DNA of 64,000 bases from Alphaproteobacteria bacterium (GCA_016124675.1 WGNG01000012.1:62001-126000), one strand, 5' to 3'; counted from the first letter of the stretch, positions 1-8,897 are shown. Program-made: numbers and translations. Notes: a model not told the origin generated them from the letters alone.

Positions 1-1
1 A

Positions 2-472
2 GACCGGCCTGCCGGAGGCGCCCTCGCCCGCGCCCTGCTGGCGCTGGGCATCCTGTTTTTCCCTCTCGGGATCGCCCTGCCGGTGATGGAGACGACGCGC
101 TTCTGGGTGTTTCGCGACAGCTATTCGCTCATCGGAGCGATTGATGCGCTCCTGCAGGCCGGGGAGTGGCGGCTTGCGCTCCTGGTCGCCCTGTTCTCTA
201 TCGGCGCGCCTCTGGCCAAGATGGGTCTGGTCACCTTTCTCCATGCCCGGCCGGCCGGCGCGAAAGGCGGATGGCTCGCCCGCTGGGTCGAGCGCTTGGG
301 CAAATGGTCCCTGACCGATGTCCTGGTGGTCGCGCTGTTGATCGTGATCTGGTCAGGCGGCGCGATGGTGACCGTCGCCACTCAGCCCGGCCTCTGGTTC
401 TTCACGCTCAGCGCCATGTGCCTGATGCTGGCCTCCGGGCTGATTGTCCGGGACCTTGGGGCGCGCGAATAG
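2..472 (+). CDS. Paraquat-inducible protein A (PqiA) family inner-membrane protein, 5' end outside the window
   Basis: The reading frame is open from the window edge, so the gene is probably truncated at its 5' end; at least 156 residues are visible. An internal GTG-ATG pair lies at 83, but the residues upstream (ALLALGILFFPLGIALPVME) already form the first hydrophobic helix and run straight into the family-typical FWVFRDSYSLIGAIDALLQ segment. Three or more further hydrophobic stretches follow (LALLVALFSIGAPLAKMG, LVVALLIVIWSGGAMVTVA, WFFTLSAMCLMLASGLIV). PqiA-family proteins are inner-membrane proteins that usually partner with MCE-domain lipid-transport proteins. No MCE gene is visible here, and any partner would lie upstream of the window. 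The family call is by motif resemblance; substrate and role are unknown. Confidence 0.7.
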   Translation, partial: DRPAGGALARALLALGILFFPLGIALPVMETTRFWVFRDSYSLIGAIDALLQAGEWRLALLVALFSIGAPLAKMGLVTFLHARPAGAKGGWLARWVERLGKWSLTDVLVVALLIVIWSGGAMVTVATQPGLWFFTLSAMCLMLASGLIVRDLGARE

Positions 473-517
473 CGGCGCATCCGGTCTCGCCGCTGAGCCT
501 ATTGCTCGATTGGAAAA

Positions 518-595
518 TGGTCGGAGCGGCCGGATTTGAACCGGCGACCCCTGGTCCCCCAGACCAGTGCGCTAACCGGGCTGCGCCACGCTCCG
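518..595 (-). tRNA. tRNA-Pro, anticodon GGG
   Basis: Read on the minus strand, the 5' acceptor arm CGGAGCG (595-589) pairs perfectly with CGCTCCG (528-522), followed by discriminator A and an encoded CCA (520-518). The anticodon arm is CTGGT-CTGGGGG-ACCAG, which puts GGG in the anticodon position. The T arm carries GGTTCAAATCC. It lies downstream of the MerR-type gene on the same strand, an arrangement common in alphaproteobacteria. Confidence 0.95.
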
Positions 596-718
596 ATACC
601 AAAAGCACCGGGCATGGCCCGGACCCCGGCCCTCGGCGCCGGGACGCGTCTTATAGGCGGGCGGCGCGGCGGCGGCAACCGGGCGCGGCGCCCGTACACG
701 AGGGGTTTGCCGGCCGCC

Positions 719-1264
719 TCAATCAGCTGCCGACAGCACCTGATCAAGCCGCGCGCGGGCAGCGCGCAAACTGTCCAGCGCGCGCCGGGCGGCGGCCTGT
801 TGTCCGGGGGTCAGTCCCGCCTGACGCGCGGGCGCAAGGGCCTGAGGCCACGCCTCGTCGTCACGCATGCCCAACGGCTTGGCTGCAAGCGCTGGCGCCA
901 GAGGCAAGTGCATGGGCTGCGAGGCGCCAGCGTGTGTTTCATGTCTGTCTGGCGCGCCGGCGTCCTCTGACGCAGGCTCAACCGCCTGCGCACCGTCCGC
1001 CAGGGCGCAGACCCCGGCGACGCCATGGTCCTTGAGATATTTCTGGGCGCCCTTGATCGTGTAACCCTCTTTGTAAAGAAGGTGCTTCAACCCTTTGAGA
1101 AGGCTGATATCATGAGGCCTGTAAAGCCGACGCCCACCGGCACGCTTCACCGGCTTGATCTGGGTGAACTTGCTCTCCCAGAACCGCAGCACATGGGGCG
1201 GCAAGCCAGCTTCCTCGCCCGCTTCGGAGATGGTGCGATAAGCGTCTGCGGACTTGCTGCTCAT
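719..1264 (-). CDS. MerR-family transcriptional regulator
   Basis: The 181-residue protein opens with a MerR-type winged helix-turn-helix: [20 protein letters not shown] (about residues 9-28), then the characteristic FWESKF and [14 protein letters not shown] segments through residue 55, and a helix ending [17 protein letters not shown]. The remaining ~100 residues are Ala/Pro-rich and low in complexity, with a final helical stretch ([20 protein letters not shown]). No metal-binding cysteine array or ligand domain is seen. This MerR type directly follows ihfA in many alphaproteobacteria. It starts 10 bases after the ihfA stop, so co-transcription with ihfA is likely. Its target genes are unknown. 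Confidence 0.85.
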   Translation of the reverse strand: MSSKSADAYRTISEAGEEAGLPPHVLRFWESKFTQIKPVKRAGGRRLYRPHDISLLKGLKHLLYKEGYTIKGAQKYLKDHGVAGVCALADGAQAVEPASEDAGAPDRHETHAGASQPMHLPLAPALAAKPLGMRDDEAWPQALAPARQAGLTPGQQAAARRALDSLRAARARLDQVLSAAD

Positions 1265-1273
1265 GCGCGCTCC

Positions 1274-1576
1274 CTAGCGTGACAGCGCCGTATCGACCCG
1301 GTCCTTGAGCACTTGCGAGGGCTTGAACACCAGCACCCGGCGCGGATCGATCGGCACTTCCTGGCCGGTCTTCGGATTGCGTCCGACACGCCCGTTCTTT
1401 TCACGCAGAACGAATGACCCGAACGATGAAAGCTTGACAGATTCCCCCTCGACCAGGGTCTCTGCGACCAGGTCGAGCACGGCTTCAACCAGCTGCGCGC
1501 TTTCCTGCCGCGAAAGCCCGACCTCCCGGTTGACCGCATCTGCCAGATCAGCGCGCGTCAGCGTCTTTGAACTCAT
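1274..1576 (-). CDS. ihfA: Integration host factor subunit alpha
   Basis: A 100-residue HU/IHF-fold DNA-bending protein. The N-terminal helices ([17 protein letters not shown]) are followed by the dimerisation segment ([20 protein letters not shown]), [20 protein letters not shown] and the minor-groove arm [20 protein letters not shown] (about 60-80). The arm sequence and LTRADLA start favour the alpha subunit over IHF-beta or HU. IHF binds and bends specific sites in replication origins, promoters and recombination sites as an alpha/beta heterodimer; the beta gene is not in this window. It sits between fabH and the MerR gene on the same strand. A candidate promoter of its own lies just upstream at 1608-1636. 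Confidence 0.95.
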   Translation of the reverse strand: MSSKTLTRADLADAVNREVGLSRQESAQLVEAVLDLVAETLVEGESVKLSSFGSFVLREKNGRVGRNPKTGQEVPIDPRRVLVFKPSQVLKDRVDTALSR

Positions 1577-1607
1577 GTTAATCCCCTTCCCAGTCCCGTC
1601 ACCGCCA

Positions 1608-1636
1608 CGTTACGGCCAGCGGCACGGCAAGGTCAA
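1608..1636 (-). promoter_or_regulatory. Candidate sigma-70-type promoter for ihfA
   Basis: On the minus strand TTGACC (1636-1631) is followed after 17 bases by GTAACG (1613-1608), 32 bases before the ihfA ATG. The -35 box is good and the -10 box weak. It lies in the gap between fabH and ihfA, so it would give ihfA expression independent of the fabH operon. Confidence 0.3.
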
Positions 1637-1656
1637 TGTTAACCATAATCACAGGG

Positions 1657-2631
1657 TTAGTACCGAGCTAAAGCGGCGCCCCAGGTGAACCCGCCGCCCA
1701 TCGCCTCCATCAACACAAGATCGCCCCGTTTGATGCGCCCGTCGCGCACCGCCACATCAAACGCCAGGGGGATGGACGCAGCCGACGTGTTGCCGTGAAG
1801 CGCGACGGTGGAGATCACTTTCTCCTCGGGTATGCCCAGTCGGTTCGACACGCCCAGAAGAATGCGTTGGTTGGCCTGGTGCGGCACGAACCAGTCGATG
1901 TCCGCAATCGCCACGCCCGCCATGTCGGCCAGCTCGGTCATCGAGCCGGCGATCTTGTTGACAGCGTGACGAAACACCTGATTGCCCTGCATGCGCAGAT
2001 GGCCGACCGTCTTGGTGCGCGAGGGGCCGCCATCGACATACAGCATGTCGCAAAACGCGCCGTCCGAGCGCAAATGGGTGCGGATGACGCCCTTGTGGTC
2101 GTCGCGCGGCCCGGGCTGCGCCGTCAGGACCGCCGCGCCAGCCCCGTCGCCGAACAGGACGCAGGTCGTGCGGTCGGTCCAGTCGAGAATGCGCGAAAAG
2201 GTCTCCGCACCGATCACGAGCGCGGTTTGAGACTGGCCGCAACGGATGAAATTATCAGCCGTCGCCAGGGCGTAGAGGAAGCCGGAGCACACGGCCTGCA
2301 CATCAAACGCGCAGCCCTGCTTCACGCCGAGCTTTTCCTGCACGATCGTGGCCGTGGCCGGAAAGGTGAGATCCGGCGTGGCGGTGGCCACAATGATGAG
2401 ATCGACATCTGCGGCGGACAGGCCTGCCTCGTTGAGCGCGCGGCGGGCAGCCTCGGCGGCGAGGTCCGAGGTGTATTGACCCTCAGCCACAATGTGGCGC
2501 TGGGTGATGCCGGTGCGTTCGCGAATCCATTCATCCGTCGTTTCGACGATCGCTTCCATTGCAGCGTTCGTCAGCACTTTTTCAGGAAGATAGGCGCCGA
2601 TCCCGGCGATGCGCGCGTAGAATTCGGTCAC
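1657..2631 (-). CDS. fabH: Beta-ketoacyl-ACP synthase III
   Basis: The 324-residue condensing enzyme starts type II fatty-acid synthesis by joining acyl-CoA (usually acetyl-CoA) to malonyl-ACP. The catalytic triad is visible: Cys in [14 protein letters not shown] (about residue 113), His in [11 protein letters not shown] (about 249) and Asn in [14 protein letters not shown] (about 279). Thiolase-fold glycine motifs ([22 protein letters not shown]) are intact and length is typical. The start is GTG overlapping the plsX stop (GTGA), so translation is probably coupled to plsX. PlsX, FabH and IhfA genes are commonly linked in alphaproteobacteria. Confidence 0.97.
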   Translation of the reverse strand: MTEFYARIAGIGAYLPEKVLTNAAMEAIVETTDEWIRERTGITQRHIVAEGQYTSDLAAEAARRALNEAGLSAADVDLIIVATATPDLTFPATATIVQEKLGVKQGCAFDVQAVCSGFLYALATADNFIRCGQSQTALVIGAETFSRILDWTDRTTCVLFGDGAGAAVLTAQPGPRDDHKGVIRTHLRSDGAFCDMLYVDGGPSRTKTVGHLRMQGNQVFRHAVNKIAGSMTELADMAGVAIADIDWFVPHQANQRILLGVSNRLGIPEEKVISTVALHGNTSAASIPLAFDVAVRDGRIKRGDLVLMEAMGGGFTWGAALARY

Positions 2632-3704
2632 GCTGTCTCCCTTTGCGCCTGATCTGCGCCGCCATCACCCGGCGACGCATCGAGAGCGGCCAGCCGGGAC
2701 AAGTTGGTCTCGATCTCGCTTAAAAATTTGCTGTCGGCCATTTCCAGCGCGATCCTGAGCGATGTTGCAAACCCCGCCGCATCCGTGCCGCCATGGCTTT
2801 TGACCACCACGCCGTTCAATCCGAGGAACACCCCTCCATTGACGTTGCGCGGATCCATCCGGGCGCGCAATTGCTTGAGCGCGCCCAGTGAGAGCAGCGC
2901 CGCGCCGGCCTTGGCCAGGAGGGAGCTGGTCATCGCCTCCTTCATCCATCCTCCGACGAGCCTGGCGGTGCCCTCGGCGGTCTTGAGCGCGACATTGCCC
3001 GTGAACCCGTCGGTCACCACGACATTCGTGGTGCCTGCAGAAATGTCATCGCCCTCGACAAATCCGCGATAGTCCATGTCGAGCCGGGCCGCTTTCACCA
3101 GCGCATCGGCGTCGCGTATCACCTGACTGCCTTTGAGTTCCTCCTGCCCGACATTGAGCAGTCCCACGGTGGGGCGCGCCACGCCATGCATCGCGCGATG
3201 AAACGCTTCGCCCAGCACGGCAAATTCCACCAGCTGCGCGGGCGCGCAGTCGACATTGGCTCCGACATCGAGAACCGTCGAAAAACCGGTGGGGGCCGGC
3301 CAGCTGGCGGCGATGGCCGGACGGTGGACGCCGGGCTTCATGCGCAGGATCACCTTGGAAATGGCCATCAGCGCGCCGGTATTGCCTGCCGACACGGCCA
3401 CTTGCGCTTCACCGTCCTTGATGGCGTGAACCGCGTTCCACATTGACGACCCGCGCGAGCGGCGCACCGCTTCAGACGGCTTGGCGGACATGTCCACCTC
3501 CGTACCGGTGTGGCGGATCTCGCTGGCGGCGCCCAAGCCCTCATGGCGCGCGATCAAGGGCGCAAGCACCGCTTCATCGCCATGAAACAGCAGCCGCACC
3601 TTGCGGCGCCGGGCTTTGAGGAAGATCGCGGCGCCGTCCACCACGCTTCGGGGCGCGTGATCGCCGCCCATGGCGTCGAGCGAGAGAACCAGTCCTGTTG
3701 TCAT
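2628..3704 (-). CDS. plsX: Phosphate acyltransferase PlsX
   Basis: PlsX converts acyl-ACP and orthophosphate to acyl-phosphate, the donor for PlsY in phospholipid synthesis; a plsY gene is present at 50.5 kb. The 358-residue product opens with the hallmark [20 protein letters not shown] and carries the family segments [30 protein letters not shown] and [17 protein letters not shown] chose ATG at 3704 because the product then begins [14 protein letters not shown], with GGA eight bases upstream. An in-frame GTG at 3719 would add five residues. The usual YceD/DUF177 gene upstream is missing here: the gap to the bc1 chaperone is only ~93 bases. PlsX is peripheral to the cytoplasmic membrane. Confidence 0.96.
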   Translation of the reverse strand: MTTGLVLSLDAMGGDHAPRSVVDGAAIFLKARRRKVRLLFHGDEAVLAPLIARHEGLGAASEIRHTGTEVDMSAKPSEAVRRSRGSSMWNAVHAIKDGEAQVAVSAGNTGALMAISKVILRMKPGVHRPAIAASWPAPTGFSTVLDVGANVDCAPAQLVEFAVLGEAFHRAMHGVARPTVGLLNVGQEELKGSQVIRDADALVKAARLDMDYRGFVEGDDISAGTTNVVVTDGFTGNVALKTAEGTARLVGGWMKEAMTSSLLAKAGAALLSLGALKQLRARMDPRNVNGGVFLGLNGVVVKSHGGTDAAGFATSLRIALEMADSKFLSEIETNLSRLAALDASPGDGGADQAQRETA

Positions 3705-3797
3705 ATCAATTCCGGGCACAATGAATGGACATCCCGCCAGCCTGCGGATGGCGCGGGCACCTTACCTTGCACGCTTCGTGATGAAAACCGCGCCCGC

Positions 3798-4340
3798 TCA
3801 GCCGGGAAGGGAGCGGGAAAACAGCGGCGCCTCGTGCGCGATCAGGGCCTCGGGCGACTGCCCGGCGAGGCGCTGCGCACACGCCATGGCGTAATGGGCA
3901 AACGCTGCAGCCTTCGGCGCCGTCTCCGGGTCAGCGTCGAACATATTGCGCAGTATCGCCGCCGCCAGCGCGTCCGGGTCGCCGGCCGCAAGCGCGGGTT
4001 CATACGCCTTGGCCCGGCCATAGAAGGCCTCGCCCATCTCCTTGATTCGCTTGCCGACGGACAGATCGCCCGTACCCATTTCGCGCAAGGCGGCGTCCAT
4101 ATCGTCGAACAATTTGTCAAACACCAGCTGGGCGAGGCGCTTTCCAGGCTCTCCCCCGTCGCGCAGCCGGCGCAGCAGCAAAATGGCGTGCAGGACGATG
4201 AGATCAAAGCGGCCGTCGACGGTGTCAGGGACCCCGCCGGCGCCGTACAGCGCCGGGCGGCGGGCCGCCTCAAGTATTTGATCGTACAGCACGCGGGCGC
4301 GCATTTTGAGCGGGTCTTTGGCGAACAACTGACCGAACAT
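3798..4340 (-). CDS. Ubiquinol-cytochrome c chaperone family protein
   Basis: A 180-residue protein matching the CBP3/UQCC1-like chaperone family that in mitochondria helps cytochrome b biogenesis. Recognisable segments are ARVLYDQILEAARRPALYG near the N terminus, DTVDGRFDLIVLHAILLLRR, the LAQLVFDKLFDDMDAALREM segment and GDLSVGKRIKEMGEAFYGRA. The start was set at ATG 4340 because GGGAGG lies nine bases upstream; a GTG at 4361 would add seven residues. It is divergent from bamE and upstream of plsX, the conserved alphaproteobacterial order except that DUF177 is missing. The bacterial role is inferred from the eukaryotic family. Confidence 0.85.
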   Translation of the reverse strand: MFGQLFAKDPLKMRARVLYDQILEAARRPALYGAGGVPDTVDGRFDLIVLHAILLLRRLRDGGEPGKRLAQLVFDKLFDDMDAALREMGTGDLSVGKRIKEMGEAFYGRAKAYEPALAAGDPDALAAAILRNMFDADPETAPKAAAFAHYAMACAQRLAGQSPEALIAHEAPLFSRSLPG

Positions 4341-4454
4341 GCGAGAACGCCTCCCAATCACGCCCGCTTGAAGCTATGGTCGCGGCGAGTTACGTCAATG
4401 CGACAGGTTGCTGATCTGTCAGCGGCTTTTTGACAGCGTTCGCAGGAGAGTTCC

Positions 4455-4949
4455 ATGGCCTTTCGCCGCGCCCTCATCGCATCCGCCATCATCCTGGCCG
4501 GAGGGCTTGTAACGGCCTGCAATCCCACACTGCGCAGCCACGGCTTCCGGTTTCCCGATGGCGAGGCGCCGGTGATCACGGCTGGCGAGGACACGCAAGC
4601 CACTGTTCTGGCGTCACTTGGCAGCCCGTCCACGCGTGGCATGTTTGACGAGAACACCTGGTACTACATCGCCGACACGCGCGAATACCTGGCCTATCTG
4701 CGCCCTGAGACCCGCGAGCGCCGGGTGATCGCGGTGCGATTTGACGACGCCGGACTGGTGACCGCCGTGGACGAGTACGGCATGGAAGACGGTCGTGTCG
4801 TCGCGTTTGTGGGTCGTGAAACGCCCACACGGGGTCGTGAGCTGTCGATTCTGGAACAATTGCTGGGCAATGTTGGCCGCCCCACGGCCGATCAGTTCGG
4901 CGGCCAGCAGAATCTGCCGGGCGGCGCCGGCGGACCCCGCCGGGATTAG
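4455..4949 (+). CDS. bamE: Outer-membrane assembly lipoprotein BamE (SmpA/OmlA family)
   Basis: The 164-residue precursor has a lipoprotein signal: positively charged MAFRRA, a hydrophobic core, and lipobox LVTAC with Cys at about residue 23. The SmpA/OmlA fold follows: EDTQATVLASLGSPSTRGMF, ENTWYYIAD and RVIAVRFDDAGLVTAVDEYG, matching the beta-alpha core of BamE. BamE is a small subunit of the BAM complex that inserts beta-barrels into the outer membrane; bamB is also in this window at 59.3 kb. A strong AGGAG lies upstream of the ATG. The C-terminal tail (GGQQNLPGGAGGPRRD) is low complexity. The divergent neighbour is the bc1 chaperone gene. Confidence 0.92.
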   Translation: MAFRRALIASAIILAGGLVTACNPTLRSHGFRFPDGEAPVITAGEDTQATVLASLGSPSTRGMFDENTWYYIADTREYLAYLRPETRERRVIAVRFDDAGLVTAVDEYGMEDGRVVAFVGRETPTRGRELSILEQLLGNVGRPTADQFGGQQNLPGGAGGPRRD

Positions 4950-4961
4950 GACCAAAGTCAC

Positions 4962-5642
4962 ATGACCCTGGTGATTGCGGCGCCCCAACTGATTTCGGCG
5001 CCGGTGGAAGGCGGCGGCGATTTTCCGGTGCGGCGCATTTACTGCGTCGGGCGCAATTACGCCGACCATGCCCGCGAAATGGGGGCAGACCCCACGCGGG
5101 AGGCGCCGTTTTTCTTTTCCAAGCCGCGTGACGCGCTGGCAGGCGCGGGCGCCATCCCCTACCCGCAAGCGACAATCGATCTTCATCACGAGGTGGAGCT
5201 GGTGCTGGCGCTGGGCGCTGGCGGGGCGGACCTGACGCCGGAGGCGGCGCAGGCGTGCATCTGGGGCGCCGCCGTCGGGATTGATCTGACCCGGCGCGAT
5301 TTGCAGGCTGAAGCAAAGTCAAAGGGACGGCCGTGGGATACAGCGAAGGGCTTTGACGCCTCGGCGCCCATGGGACTGATCCGAAAGGGGCCGGCGCCGC
5401 AGGCGGGACCGATCACGCTGTCGGTCAATGGCGAGACGCGCCAGAGCGGCGATCTGTCCGACATGATCTGGTCTTGCGCAGAGATCCTCAGTCATCTGTC
5501 AGCGCTGTTCGAGCTGGCGCCGGGCGACCTTGTCTTCACCGGCACGCCTGCGGGCGTCGGACCGCTGCATCCAGGCGACCGGGCCGAGGCGCGCGCGGGC
5601 GATCTGCCTGGCCTGCAGATCACGATCACGCCGCGCGCCTGA
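4962..5642 (+). CDS. Fumarylacetoacetate hydrolase (FAH) family protein, fumarylpyruvate-hydrolase-like
   Basis: A 226-residue short FAH-family C-C hydrolase or isomerase. The family signature RIYCVGRNYADHAREMGADP is followed by PFFFSKPRDAL, the metal-binding Glu pair in DLHHEVELVLALG, GIDLTRRDLQ (third acidic ligand) and the C-terminal VFTGTPAGVGPLHPGD. Members cleave acylpyruvates, fumarylpyruvate or similar 2,4-diketo acids using Mg or Mn. It lies 12 bases after bamE and ahead of tryptophan dioxygenase. Aromatic catabolism is suggested by the neighbour but not proven, and an oxaloacetate tautomerase/decarboxylase-like activity is an alternative. Substrate is undetermined. Confidence 0.85.
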   Translation: MTLVIAAPQLISAPVEGGGDFPVRRIYCVGRNYADHAREMGADPTREAPFFFSKPRDALAGAGAIPYPQATIDLHHEVELVLALGAGGADLTPEAAQACIWGAAVGIDLTRRDLQAEAKSKGRPWDTAKGFDASAPMGLIRKGPAPQAGPITLSVNGETRQSGDLSDMIWSCAEILSHLSALFELAPGDLVFTGTPAGVGPLHPGDRAEARAGDLPGLQITITPRA

Positions 5643-5701
5643 ACTTGCCGCAACCGGGAAGCGGGTCTAGACCGGCAGGCCAACTGCGAGCGGAGCATGT
5701 C

Positions 5702-6550
5702 ATGAGCGAGCGCATTCGCACGTCTGTCGATCTGCAGGGCGAGGACATCCACTGGGATCCGCGCGACGGCCTCTCCTATAGCCGCTATCTGGGGATTGAC
5801 GCCCTATTGTCAGTCCAGACGCCGCTGACGGATGAGCATGACGAGATGATGTTCATCATCATCCACCAGGCCAGCGAGCTGTGGCTGAAGCTGTGCCTGC
5901 ACGAGCTGGGCGGGGCCATCGCCCATGTGCGCCGGGACGAGGTGGGCCCGGCCCTGAAAATGCTGGCGCGCTTTGCCCGCATCCAGGAACAGCTGTCGCA
6001 GTCCTGGGCGATCCTGGCGACCATGACGCCGTCTGACTATCTGCGCTTCCGCGACAAGCTCGGCCACTCGTCCGGCTTCCAGAGCTGGCAATACCGCTGC
6101 ATGGAATATCGCCTCGGCAACAAGAACCCGGCCATGGCGCGCGTGTTCAACAAGGAGCCCGAGGCCCAGGCGAGGGTCAAGGCGGCGCTGGACGCCCCCA
6201 GCCTGTATGACGAGACGCTCGCCATGGCGGCGCGCCGCGGGCTGCCGGTGCCGGCCGATGTGCTGGAGCGCGATTTTGCGACGGCCTATGAGCCTTTAGC
6301 CGGCGTCGAGGAGGTCTGGCGCATCGTCTACAAGGACCCGGCGCGCTGGTGGGAGCTGTACGAGTTCGCCGAAAAGCTGGTCGATGTGGAGCAGAAGTTC
6401 GCGCAGTGGCGTTTCAACCACATGAAAACCGTTGAACGCATTATCGGATTCCGCCGCGGCACCGGGGGCAGCTCGGGCGTGTCCTATCTGGTGAAAGCGC
6501 TCGATCTGCGTGTCTTTCCCGAGCTATGGACCGTGCGCACCGCGCTCTGA
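5702..6550 (+). CDS. kynA: Tryptophan 2,3-dioxygenase
   Basis: The heme enzyme that opens the indole ring of L-tryptophan to N-formylkynurenine. The 282-residue product shows the distal-His motif MFIIIHQASELWLKLCLHEL, the substrate-loop region LGHSSGFQSWQYR, and the proximal heme-ligand region WRFNHMKTVERIIGFRRGTG followed by GGSSGVSYL. The start at ATG 5702 matches the family N terminus; the frame is open further upstream but the added residues look non-coding. It is followed 18 bases later by serine ammonia-lyase. No kynureninase or obvious arylformamidase adjoins it, so the rest of the kynurenine route must be elsewhere or the pathway is partial. Confidence 0.96.
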   Translation: MSERIRTSVDLQGEDIHWDPRDGLSYSRYLGIDALLSVQTPLTDEHDEMMFIIIHQASELWLKLCLHELGGAIAHVRRDEVGPALKMLARFARIQEQLSQSWAILATMTPSDYLRFRDKLGHSSGFQSWQYRCMEYRLGNKNPAMARVFNKEPEAQARVKAALDAPSLYDETLAMAARRGLPVPADVLERDFATAYEPLAGVEEVWRIVYKDPARWWELYEFAEKLVDVEQKFAQWRFNHMKTVERIIGFRRGTGGSSGVSYLVKALDLRVFPELWTVRTAL

Positions 6551-6568
6551 CGCCGACAAGGAAACTCC

Positions 6569-7951
6569 ATGCATTTCGGCGTGTTTGACCTGTTCAAGAT
6601 TGGCGTCGGGCCCTCAAGCTCGCACACGGTGGGGCCCATGAAAGCCGCGCGCGCGTTTCTGGAGCGCGTGGAGGCGCACAGCGGACTTGAAGCGGTGGCG
6701 CGGGTTCAGGCCGAAGCCTATGGCTCCCTGGCGCTGACCGGGTCAGGCCACGCCACCGACCGGGCGATCCTGTGGGGGCTGGAGGGCGTGCGGCCCGAAG
6801 CGGCTGACCCCGACGCCCTGCCCGCCATGATCGACCAGATACACGAGCACAAGGCGCTGCGGCTTCTGGGCGGCAAATCCATCGCGTTTGACCCCGGGCG
6901 CGACCTGATGATGAAGGGTGATGTCCGATTGCCCTTTCATTCTAACGCGATGAAATTCCGTGCGTTAAGCGAAGATGGCGATGTGTTGCGCGAAGAAATC
7001 TGGTACTCGATCGGTGGCGGCTTTGTGATTGACGAGGCCGAAGCCGGGCGCAACTCAGCCGCCGAGGCGCATACCGGCGAGCCCTATCCGTTCGACAATT
7101 GCGACGAGCTGCTGGCAATCTGCGACCGGGACGGCCTGTCCATTCCCGACGTCATGATGGCCAATGAAAAGGCGTTCCGCCCCGAAGCGGAGGTGCGCGC
7201 CCATATCGCGCAAATCTCCGCCGCGATGGAGGCCTGTATCGAGCGCGGCAGCCGGATTGATGGCGAGCTGCCCGGCGGGCTGCGCGTGCAACGGCGCGCG
7301 CCCGGCATGCGCCGAAAGCTGATGGCGGCCGCTGCGCGCGCCGAGACCGATCCGCTGGCGTCCATGGAGTGGGTCAATCTGTGGGCCATGGCGGTCAACG
7401 AAGAGAACGCCGCCGGCGGCAAGGTGGTCACCGCCCCGACCAATGGCGCCGCCGGGATCATTCCCGCTGTCGCGCGCTATTATGACAGACATCACCGGCG
7501 CAGCGGCGATGAGGACGCCATGGTGCGCTTCTTCCTGACGGCGGCGGCCATCGGCGCCCTGTACAAGAAGAACGCCTCCATTTCCGGCGCAGAAGCCGGC
7601 TGCCAGGGCGAGGTGGGCGTCGCCTGCTCCATGGCGGCGGGCGGTCTGGCAGCGGCGCTGGGCGGGTCAAACCGCCAGATCGAGAACGCGGCCGAGATCG
7701 CCATGGAGCATAATCTGGGCCTGACCTGCGATCCCGTCGGCGGCCTCGTCCAGATTCCCTGCATCGAGCGCAACGCCATTGGCGCGATCAAGGCGATCAA
7801 CGCCGCACGCCTGGCCCTGATCGGCGACGGAGCCTACAAGGTCAGCCTGGATCAGGTGATCGAAACCATGCGCCAGACCGCCCTCGACATGTCCGACAAG
7901 TACAAGGAAACGTCGACGGGGGGCCTGGCTGTGAACGTGCCGGTGTGTTGA
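6569..7951 (+). CDS. sdaA: L-serine ammonia-lyase, single-chain iron-sulfur type
   Basis: The 460-residue enzyme deaminates L-serine to pyruvate and ammonia using a [4Fe-4S] cluster. The N-terminal (beta) domain begins FDLFKIGVGPSSSHTVGPMK. The catalytic (alpha) domain carries VTAPTNGAAGIIPAV and the cluster cysteines in GAEAGCQGEVGVACSMAAGG, LTCDPVGGLVQIPCIERN and the C-terminal NVPVC. Length fits the fused alpha-beta form. It sits in the same direction as kynA with only 18 bases between, so the two are probably co-transcribed as amino-acid catabolic genes. The stop is four bases from that of the convergent CPBP gene. Confidence 0.96.
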   Translation: MHFGVFDLFKIGVGPSSSHTVGPMKAARAFLERVEAHSGLEAVARVQAEAYGSLALTGSGHATDRAILWGLEGVRPEAADPDALPAMIDQIHEHKALRLLGGKSIAFDPGRDLMMKGDVRLPFHSNAMKFRALSEDGDVLREEIWYSIGGGFVIDEAEAGRNSAAEAHTGEPYPFDNCDELLAICDRDGLSIPDVMMANEKAFRPEAEVRAHIAQISAAMEACIERGSRIDGELPGGLRVQRRAPGMRRKLMAAAARAETDPLASMEWVNLWAMAVNEENAAGGKVVTAPTNGAAGIIPAVARYYDRHHRRSGDEDAMVRFFLTAAAIGALYKKNASISGAEAGCQGEVGVACSMAAGGLAAALGGSNRQIENAAEIAMEHNLGLTCDPVGGLVQIPCIERNAIGAIKAINAARLALIGDGAYKVSLDQVIETMRQTALDMSDKYKETSTGGLAVNVPVC

Positions 7952-7955
7952 GCCT

Positions 7956-8897
7956 TCAGCGCGCGCGCCGGTAACGCAGCGCCGCCGCCACGCCAAGGAC
8001 TGCGGCCATCACGGCCATCGCCGCCAATTGCCCGAACAGCTGGGGCGGCAGGCCGGTCCCCTCCCCGCCAGTACCGGTTGCGGAGGTCAGGACCCGGGAG
8101 AGGACATCGCCGGCGGCCAGCTCGGGGCTGGCGGTATAGAGGGCGATCGCAGGCACGGTGACGGCCAGAGCGTTGAACATCCCGTGGGCGCCGCACGCCT
8201 CGATGATGGAGCCGCGCCACAGGCACATCATGGCGAACACCAGCCCGGTCATCCCCAGCGTCACAAGCGCGGCGATGCCGAAGATCAGGCCGGAGACGAG
8301 CACGTGGGCGTGCAGGAGCATGAAGGCGATGCTGGTCACGATCACGCCCGCGCGCAGGCCCCAGCGGGCGGTCAGCGCGCTCATCAGCCAGCCGCGGAAC
8401 ACCAGCTCCTCAACCGCGCCCTGGATGAGGAAGCCCAGCGCGATGAGCCCCATCAAGCCGAAAAACGACAGCGGAACGGCCCGGCTTTGCGCCGCAGCCG
8501 GCCATTCAAGGGCTGGCGGTGACCCGGTCAGCGCCAGCGTGGCCAGGCCGCCAAGCGTGGTGAGGCCCAGCATGAGGAGCCCCAGGAGCAGGCCGAAGAC
8601 AAAGCGCCGCGCCGCCGCATGCGCCTCAATGGCGAGACTGGCCGCGCCGCGCCGCTCCACCAGGGCGGCCCACAGAATGGTGAGTACGGCCCACAGCACG
8701 AACTGGCCCAGCAGGAAGGGCAGAAGATCAACGACCGAGGGCTGCGCGCCGTCCGCGCGCAGCATCAACCAGACCGTCCCGGCGATGACAGGCAGGCTCG
8801 ACAAGGCGTATGCGCCCACCAGAAATCCCAGCGAGGCCGCGCCCGGCAGGCTGCGCGCGCGCTCCGGCCACACGCCGTAGAGGGCTGCGCGGATCAA
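7956..8897 (-). CDS. CPBP-family intramembrane (CAAX/Abi-type) metalloprotease-like protein
   Basis: A multi-pass membrane protein with the CPBP (Rce1/Abi) motifs: EELVFRGWL (the glutamate pair and Arg of motif 1), FMLLHAHV (His of motif 2) and ACGAHGMFNAL (motif 3 His and Asn). At least six hydrophobic helices are visible. The family contains intramembrane CAAX proteases and bacteriocin self-immunity proteins; the bacterial substrate is unknown. The frame is open to 9128, but the upstream part reads as Arg/Pro-rich filler overlapping the neighbour. I placed the start at TTG 8897 (313 residues), whose TTGA overlaps the stop of a 44-codon ORF and which has GCGGAA upstream. GTG at 8873 is an alternative. 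Function is confident at family level only. Confidence 0.75.
   Translation of the reverse strand: MIRAALYGVWPERARSLPGAASLGFLVGAYALSSLPVIAGTVWLMLRADGAQPSVVDLLPFLLGQFVLWAVLTILWAALVERRGAASLAIEAHAAARRFVFGLLLGLLMLGLTTLGGLATLALTGSPPALEWPAAAQSRAVPLSFFGLMGLIALGFLIQGAVEELVFRGWLMSALTARWGLRAGVIVTSIAFMLLHAHVLVSGLIFGIAALVTLGMTGLVFAMMCLWRGSIIEACGAHGMFNALAVTVPAIALYTASPELAAGDVLSRVLTSATGTGGEGTGLPPQLFGQLAAMAVMAAVLGVAAALRYRRAR

Noticed and set aside
518-595. Possible integration site at tRNA-Pro
   Set aside because: No integrase gene or direct repeat of the tRNA 3' end was seen within the nearby sequence; neighbouring genes are ordinary core genes.
166-1035. A 289-codon plus-strand ORF spanning the PqiA-like end, the tRNA and the MerR gene
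   Set aside because: It overlaps a tRNA and two real genes in other frames and encodes Arg/Pro/Gly-rich nonsense, which is typical of a frame shadow in high-G+C DNA.
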